From Arthrobacter sp. ISL-85 (lineage in GTDB: Bacteria > Actinomycetota > Actinomycetes > Actinomycetales > Micrococcaceae): DNA of 64,000 nucleotides. The position numbers and the translations under genes were made by a program. The notes below the pieces were generated by a model. That model was not told the DNA's origin. It searched no databases and saw only the letters and a program-made list of their open reading frames with translations. The stretch covers positions 62,001 through 126,000 of the forward strand of contig NZ_JAGGPQ010000012.1 in NCBI RefSeq assembly GCF_018613675.1, given 5' to 3'. Shown piece after piece: positions 59,121 through 64,000 of the stretch. Each line of letters begins with the position of its first letter. The stretch's first letter is position 1.

Positions 59121-60182
59121 ATGCGGATTGGACTTGTGACAGGGCCGTGGATTACGGTGCCGCCGGCAACCTACGGTGGAACCGAACGAGTGGTGGACAC
59201 GCTGGCCAGGGGCTTCGCGGCGGCCGGGCATGAGGTGCTGTTGGCGGCGCCCGCGGACAGCACATGCCCAGTGCAGCTCGTTCCCGGGATGCGGCCCACC
59301 GATTACGGCGGATTGGGGACCACGCTCTCCGAGCTCAGCCACGTGGTCAGGGCGTACGAGGGGCTCCAGGACGTGGACATCATCCACGACCACACCCTGG
59401 CCGGCCCCCTCTACCTGCACCGGCCGGTCGCGGTGCCGGTGGCCACAACCATCCACGGCCCCCTTCACGCGCAGGCGGCGGATATCTACCGAGCCGTCGC
59501 ACGGAAGGGCGCCGTCATTGCTATTTCAAGGGACCAGGCTTCCCATGCCCCCGACGTTCCGGTCACCCGCGTGATCCACCACGGCATGGACTTGTCCGCC
59601 GTACCGGTGGGCACCGGAAGCGGCGGATACTTGTGCTTCGTGGGACGGTCGTCGCCGGACAAGGGACTGGTAGAAGCCATCACCATCGCGCGGCAGGCCG
59701 GGATCCACCTCAAGATCGCGGTCAAGATGCGGGAACCGGAGGAGGTGCGCTACTTCCGGGAAGTCATCGAACCGATGCTGGGACCCAATGAGGACTTCGT
59801 GGGCGAGGTGGATGATGCCGCAAAGTACCGGCTGATGGGGGAGGCGTTGGGTTTCCTGAATCCGATTCAATGGGCCGAACCGTTCGGGCTGGTGATGATC
59901 GAGGCCCTGGCCACCGGCACTCCCGTAATCGGCACCTACATCGGCTCCGCCCCGGAGATTGTCAAGCACGGGCGCACAGGGTTCCTGGGAAAGACGGCGG
60001 AACTGGCCGGGCTGGTTCCGGCAGCTGCGGCCCTGGACAGGGCGGAGTGCCGCAACGCGGTGGTGGAGAGGTTCAGTGCGGAACGGATGGTCGGCGAGCA
60101 CCTGGAACTCTACAGCGACCTTATTGAAGGGAGGCTGCCTCCAGGGGTTCCGCACGGTACTCGGTTGCACCAGAATCGATAG
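59121..60182 (+). CDS. Glycosyltransferase family 4
   Basis: A 353-residue GT-B glycosyltransferase. The N-terminus has IGLVTGPWITVPPATYGGTERVV (typical GT4 glycine loop, in two parts). The sugar-nucleotide site is GLVEAITIARQAG..., with the E-x7-E motif in EPFGLVMIEALATGTPVIG. The acceptor is unknown. ATG 59121 has AGGCCAGGA upstream; the frame is open to 58953 but without resemblance. It is followed 59 bases later by the debranching-type gene, a frequent pair in Arthrobacter. Confidence 0.9.
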   Translation: MRIGLVTGPWITVPPATYGGTERVVDTLARGFAAAGHEVLLAAPADSTCPVQLVPGMRPTDYGGLGTTLSELSHVVRAYEGLQDVDIIHDHTLAGPLYLHRPVAVPVATTIHGPLHAQAADIYRAVARKGAVIAISRDQASHAPDVPVTRVIHHGMDLSAVPVGTGSGGYLCFVGRSSPDKGLVEAITIARQAGIHLKIAVKMREPEEVRYFREVIEPMLGPNEDFVGEVDDAAKYRLMGEALGFLNPIQWAEPFGLVMIEALATGTPVIGTYIGSAPEIVKHGRTGFLGKTAELAGLVPAAAALDRAECRNAVVERFSAERMVGEHLELYSDLIEGRLPPGVPHGTRLHQNR

Positions 60183-60241
60183 GGGCAGAACTGCTTTCCC
60201 GATCCACCGGGGCAGCGTCCCCTCAGAAGGGAGTCTTTTCC

Positions 60242-62422
60242 ATGACCGCCTGGAATGCAGACAATGAGGCAACGGTGTCCGAATCCGGCTCAGTGACTGT
60301 CCTGGAGGGCTCATCCTTTTGTATCTCGTCCGGCAGCGGCGACATCAGTCCCGATGCAGGCACGAACGGCGTCTTCTACCAGGACACGCGGATCGTTTCA
60401 CGCTGGATGCTGCGGATCAACGGGTCGCTCCGCGAACCGCTTTCTGCCCAGCGGCCCCAACCGTTCCAGGCCACCTTCGTGGGGCGGGCAAAATGGCCGG
60501 ACGGCAGGTTCGACAGCCCGCTGGTGGTCCGTCAGGTCCGGCATATCGGCCCAGGCCTGCAGGACGACATCACCTTGGAAAACTACGCAGCCGAACCCGT
60601 GGAATGCGATATCGAACTCCTCGTGGACGCTGACCAGGCCGACCTGTTCGACGTCAAGGGCGGGCGCACCACGGGCCCGGATGACACCAGCCGGACGGTG
60701 TCGGAGGGCCGGCTTGTCATCGAGGCAGCCCGGCACGGCCAGCAGCGCGGGTCCGCCGTCGGGGCCCGTGGTGCGGAAGTCAGCACTGACGGCCTGCGCT
60801 TCCGTGTAACTGTTCCGGCGCGGGGGAAATGGGCCGTCAGCGTGATCGTGGTGCCGTTGGTGAACGGGGAAGCTCCGGAAAAACCCTTCAAGGAAGGACA
60901 GCTGCCACACCACCGCGAAGGCGTGCGCCGGCACCTGGCCTGGGAGGAAAACGTCCCGAGGATCAGCATCGAGGACTCCCATCTCCAGGACCTGCTCAAC
61001 CGGAGCCAGAGCGATCTTGGTGCGCTGCGCATCTTCGACGCACACCACCCTGAACGGGCAGCGGTAGCTGCCGGCGCACCCTGGTTCATGGCCCTGTTCG
61101 GGCGGGACTCCCTGTTGACCTCCTACATGAGCATGATGGTCAACCCGAACCTGGCGCTGGGCACCCTGCAGACCTTGGCCGGGATCCAGGGAAAGAAAGT
61201 AGACCCGGATTCGGAGGAGGAACCGGGACGGATCCCGCACGAGGTCCGACTGGGCGTGACGGCGGGACTCTCCCTGGGCGGCAGCGCGTACTACGGCACA
61301 GCGGACGCAACCCCGCTCTTCGTAGCGGTCCTTGGCGAACTAAGCCGCTGGGGACTTTCCAGGGAAAAGATCCAGCCGCTTCTGGCACACGCAGACCGTG
61401 CACTGGAATGGATCGAAAAGTACGGCGACCGGGACGGCGACGGATTCGTAGAATATCTCCGCGCCAACGAGCACGGCCTGGTCAACCAAGGCTGGAAGGA
61501 CTCCTGGGACGGCATCAATTTCGCTGACGGCACCATCGCCGAGGCCCCCATCGCCCTGTGCGAGGTCCAGGCCTATGTGTACTCGGCCTATCTGGGCAGG
61601 TCACTGCTGGCGCACTGGAGCGGTGACACCGCTTTGGAGATGTATTGGGCGGACAAGGCCGCGGCCTTCAAAGAGGAGTTCAACAAGAAGTTCTGGATGC
61701 CGGACAAGGGCTACTTCGCCGTGGCGCTGGACAAGGACAAGCGTCCGGTCGACGCGCTGACCTCCAACATCGGCCACTGCCTGTGGACCGGCATCGTGGA
61801 CCAGGACAAAGCGGTGTCAGTGATGGAGCACCTGATGTCTCCGCAAATGTTCACGGGCTGGGGGATCCGTACGCTGGCCTCTGACATGGGCGCCTACAAC
61901 CCCGTCAGCTACCACAACGGCTCCGTCTGGCCGCACGATACCGCGCTGGTGGCTACTGGCCTGATGCGCTACGGCTTTGTTGATGAGGCCAAGCGGGTGG
62001 CCCTGGGGATCTTCGACGCCGCAGCACATTTTGACGGCCGGCTGCCGGAACTGTTCTGCGGCTTTGACCGGGGCGAGTTCCCCAGCCCGGTGCCGTACCC
62101 CACCGCATGCTCCCCGCAGGCATGGGCTGCGGCTGCTCCGATCCAGCTGGCACGGATCCTGCTCCGCTTCGATCCCGTCTTCACCCGCGGCGTGGTGCAC
62201 CTGTCACCCATCCTGCCCGAGGTTGTGGGCTCGTTCCGGGCGGAAAACGTCATGCTGGACTCGAGCCGGGTCACTATCAGCGCAGCCGGGACAACGGGCA
62301 ACATCGAGGGGCTGCCCCCGGGCCTCAAGCTCCTGGCCGAGCCGCGCCCGCCGCTGGCCTACCCGCCGAACGGTTTTGTCGGCAGTCCGGTCGATCACGG
62401 GCTGAACCATCCGGGAGCCTGA
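60242..62422 (+). CDS. Glycogen debranching-type amylo-alpha-1,6-glucosidase
   Basis: A 726-residue enzyme with the N-terminal glycogen-debranching domain (GTNGVFYQDTRIVSRWML) and a C-terminal (alpha/alpha)6 GDE domain. The latter has PWFMALFGRDSLLTSYMSMM, NQGWKDSWDGINFADG and NGSVWPHDTALVATGLMRYG; the acidic residues in the last two are likely catalytic. Such enzymes cut alpha-1,6 branches or act on related glucans. RBS AGAAGGGAG precedes ATG 60242. It probably works with the GT4 enzyme upstream. Confidence 0.9.
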   Translation: MTAWNADNEATVSESGSVTVLEGSSFCISSGSGDISPDAGTNGVFYQDTRIVSRWMLRINGSLREPLSAQRPQPFQATFVGRAKWPDGRFDSPLVVRQVRHIGPGLQDDITLENYAAEPVECDIELLVDADQADLFDVKGGRTTGPDDTSRTVSEGRLVIEAARHGQQRGSAVGARGAEVSTDGLRFRVTVPARGKWAVSVIVVPLVNGEAPEKPFKEGQLPHHREGVRRHLAWEENVPRISIEDSHLQDLLNRSQSDLGALRIFDAHHPERAAVAAGAPWFMALFGRDSLLTSYMSMMVNPNLALGTLQTLAGIQGKKVDPDSEEEPGRIPHEVRLGVTAGLSLGGSAYYGTADATPLFVAVLGELSRWGLSREKIQPLLAHADRALEWIEKYGDRDGDGFVEYLRANEHGLVNQGWKDSWDGINFADGTIAEAPIALCEVQAYVYSAYLGRSLLAHWSGDTALEMYWADKAAAFKEEFNKKFWMPDKGYFAVALDKDKRPVDALTSNIGHCLWTGIVDQDKAVSVMEHLMSPQMFTGWGIRTLASDMGAYNPVSYHNGSVWPHDTALVATGLMRYGFVDEAKRVALGIFDAAAHFDGRLPELFCGFDRGEFPSPVPYPTACSPQAWAAAAPIQLARILLRFDPVFTRGVVHLSPILPEVVGSFRAENVMLDSSRVTISAAGTTGNIEGLPPGLKLLAEPRPPLAYPPNGFVGSPVDHGLNHPGA

Positions 62423-62443
62423 ACCACCCAGCAACTGAACCGC

Positions 62444-62977
62444 TCAGGGCAGGGCGCGTTCCAGTACGAAGTCGTGCTCCACGGTGCTGCCAAGACGGAA
62501 GGACTTGGTCCCCACCGTGCGGAAGCCTGACTTTCCGTAGAAGCGGATGGCACGCGCGTTCTGGCTGTTCACGCCAAGCCAGGCCCCGGCCCCACCGGAT
62601 GCCGCCGCCGCCTGGAGGCTTGCGTGCATGAGTTCGGCCGCAGCTCCCAGCCCGTGATAGTCGGGGTGGACATAGCACTTGCTGATTTCCACGGATGGCA
62701 GCAGCGTCAGCACGGAGGCCACGTCCGGGTCCGCGGCAGGCCTGTCCACCAGGAGGCTGTAACCGTTAAGCTGCCCGCCGGCGTCGATGACCAGGATGGT
62801 GGTGTCCGGGTCCGCAAGGTACCCCTTGAAGTGTTCCTCACTCAACGTGTTGGCCAGGTGGGCGGCAATGTCGTTGGGTGAGGACGACGGCGGGCAGGCC
62901 AGCGGAAAGGTGACGGCCGCCAGCGCAGCCAGCGGGCCGGCGTCGTCCGCTGTTGCCCTGCGGATGGTGTGGGTCAT
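62444..62977 (-). CDS. GNAT-family N-acetyltransferase
   Basis: A 177-residue acetyltransferase. The acetyl-CoA motif A is CYVHPDYHGLGAAAELMHASLQAA; motif B is WLGVNSQNARAIRFYGKSGF. The acceptor amine is unknown. ATG 62977 has GGAGAG 6 bases upstream. It follows the dehydrogenase gene by 14 bases on the same strand, so they are co-transcribed. Its 3' end faces the debranching gene. Confidence 0.9.
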   Translation of the reverse strand: MTHTIRRATADDAGPLAALAAVTFPLACPPSSSPNDIAAHLANTLSEEHFKGYLADPDTTILVIDAGGQLNGYSLLVDRPAADPDVASVLTLLPSVEISKCYVHPDYHGLGAAAELMHASLQAAAASGGAGAWLGVNSQNARAIRFYGKSGFRTVGTKSFRLGSTVEHDFVLERALP

Positions 62978-62991
62978 GCGCTCTCTCCAGG

Positions 62992-63951
62992 TCAGGTGGT
63001 GATGGTTCGGATGGGGGAGCCGGCCAGCCACGCGGTGACGTCCTCAAGGGCGCCGCCGTAGAACTGCCGGTAACTTTCCTGGGTGACGTAGCCCAGGTGG
63101 GGGGAGAGCACGGTGTTGGGTGCAGCCAGGAGCGGGTGCCCGGCCTGCAGCGGTTCCTGGTCGAAGACGTCCAGGGCGGCGCCGCGGATCCACCCGTCGT
63201 TGAGCGCCTTGATCAGCGCCTCCTGGTCCACCAGTGCCCCGCGGGCGGTATTCACCAGGATGCCTTCCGGGCCCAGCAGCCGCAGTTCAGCCTCTCCCAC
63301 CGTGTTCTCGGACCGAGGGGAGAGCCGCAGATGGAGGGTTACGACGTCGGCCACCGTGAAAAGCTCGTCCTTGGACACCCGCCGGGCGCCCGCTTCCTTG
63401 GCTGCTTCCGGCGTGAGGTTCTGGCTCCACGCCACCACGTCCATGCCGAATGCCTGCCCGTACGCGGCCACCCGCCGGCCGATCTTGCCCAGCCCCACGA
63501 CGCCCAGGGTCTTCCCGGCCAGCTCGAAACCCACGGTGGACTGCCACGTCCCTGCCCGGAGGGAGTTCTCCTCTGCGGGAAGGTGCCGGGCGATGGCGAG
63601 CAGGAGGGCCCAGGCCAGTTCCGGAGCGGCGGTGGGTGAGCCGGGCGTGCCGCACACGGTCACGCCGTGTTCCGCTGCGGCTTCCAGGTCGATGGCGGCG
63701 TTCGCCATTCCGGTGGTGACCAGCAACTCGAGTGCCGGCAGCTGCTCGAATACCTCGCGCGGGAACGCCGTCCGTTCCCGCATCGCGATCACCATGGTGG
63801 TGTCTGCCAGCGCCGAAACCAGGGCGTCCCGGGACGCGAATGGCTCACGGTATGACGTCACTGCTACACCCTCAGCCTCCAAAGCCGTGAAGTCGGCGAA
63901 GCCGTGGGCCACGTCCTGGTAGTCGTCGAGGATGGCAAGGCGGTGGGTCAT
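62992..63951 (-). CDS. D-2-hydroxyacid dehydrogenase family protein
   Basis: A 319-residue NAD-dependent dehydrogenase. The dinucleotide fold is LGVVGLGKIGRRVAAYGQAFGM; the catalytic Arg is in NTARGALVDQEAL, the Glu in FDQEPL and the His in LSPHLGYVTQESY. It reduces a 2-oxoacid or oxidises the D-hydroxyacid. Start 63951 (MTHRLAILDDYQDVA) has AAGGA 6 bases upstream. It heads an operon with the GNAT gene. Confidence 0.92.
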   Translation of the reverse strand: MTHRLAILDDYQDVAHGFADFTALEAEGVAVTSYREPFASRDALVSALADTTMVIAMRERTAFPREVFEQLPALELLVTTGMANAAIDLEAAAEHGVTVCGTPGSPTAAPELAWALLLAIARHLPAEENSLRAGTWQSTVGFELAGKTLGVVGLGKIGRRVAAYGQAFGMDVVAWSQNLTPEAAKEAGARRVSKDELFTVADVVTLHLRLSPRSENTVGEAELRLLGPEGILVNTARGALVDQEALIKALNDGWIRGAALDVFDQEPLQAGHPLLAAPNTVLSPHLGYVTQESYRQFYGGALEDVTAWLAGSPIRTITT

Positions 63952-64000
63952 GGGTGTCCTTCGCAGTGTCCTACGTCCTTGGGTCACGTTCATGGTATGG

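Overview
The window is a stretch of high-GC actinobacterial chromosome, most probably Arthrobacter or Pseudarthrobacter (Micrococcaceae). This rests on the protein families seen (GAF-ANTAR, DUF3151, purSQL, DnaX-RecR-aspartokinase, a two-SAM-riboswitch sulfur region, Stealth-type phosphotransferase), the GC-rich wobble positions, and many genes whose start codon lies 6-7 bases after a TANNNT -10 box, the layout of leaderless actinobacterial mRNAs. I see no insertion sequence, prophage, CRISPR array or rRNA; most of the window is core chromosome with a few accessory genes. All family names come from reading the sequence by eye; no database search was run.

Layout. 1-5 kb: a TipAS-type MerR regulator cut by the window edge, a small membrane protein, a cold-shock protein, a thiolase plus 3-oxoacid CoA-transferase operon, and its divergent IclR regulator. 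5-14.6 kb: nadE; a FAD monooxygenase open in frame into pyrE; GAF-ANTAR and STAS-like proteins; a Tat-exported hydrolase; a HAD phosphatase; a TrmH methyltransferase; fructose-bisphosphate aldolase with DUF3151; and a uracil-DNA glycosylase-like gene. 14.7-18.2 kb: a short MetE-like methionine synthase under a SAM riboswitch, purA and a YegP-like protein. 18.4-20 kb: an ECF sigma factor with a translationally coupled Ala/Gly/Pro-rich membrane protein.

20-28.6 kb holds the most coherent accessory system. A SAM riboswitch leads an operon for a sulfonate/taurine-type ABC transporter, acetyl-CoA synthetase, an SfnG-like sulfone monooxygenase, O-acetylhomoserine sulfhydrylase (MetY) and a CoA-binding protein; a second CoA-binding protein is divergent. 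Together these could take up organosulfur compounds, release the sulfur and fix it into homocysteine, with shut-off when SAM is plentiful.

28.6-36.3 kb: an IPNS-like oxygenase, a run of four small coupled genes, a DUF559 nuclease-like gene flanked by two 59-bp palindromic repeats, and purL-purQ-purS. 36.3-42.8 kb: a large secreted subtilase, two subtilisin-inhibitor-like proteins around a putative glycosylase, an OhrR-like MarR regulator and two small paralogous proteins. 42.8-49.2 kb: aspartokinase, recR, dnaX, the SRP RNA and tRNA-Ser(GGA). 49.2-64 kb: an MpaB-family protein, an M23 peptidase with a Pro-rich repeat tail, a glutathione peroxidase-like protein, a cyclic-nucleotide-type phosphodiesterase, a Stealth phosphotransferase, a HAD hydrolase, a small conserved protein with a LytR_C protein, a TetR regulator, a DsbA/FrnE protein, a GT4 glycosyltransferase with a glycogen-debranching-type enzyme, and a GNAT plus D-2-hydroxyacid dehydrogenase pair.
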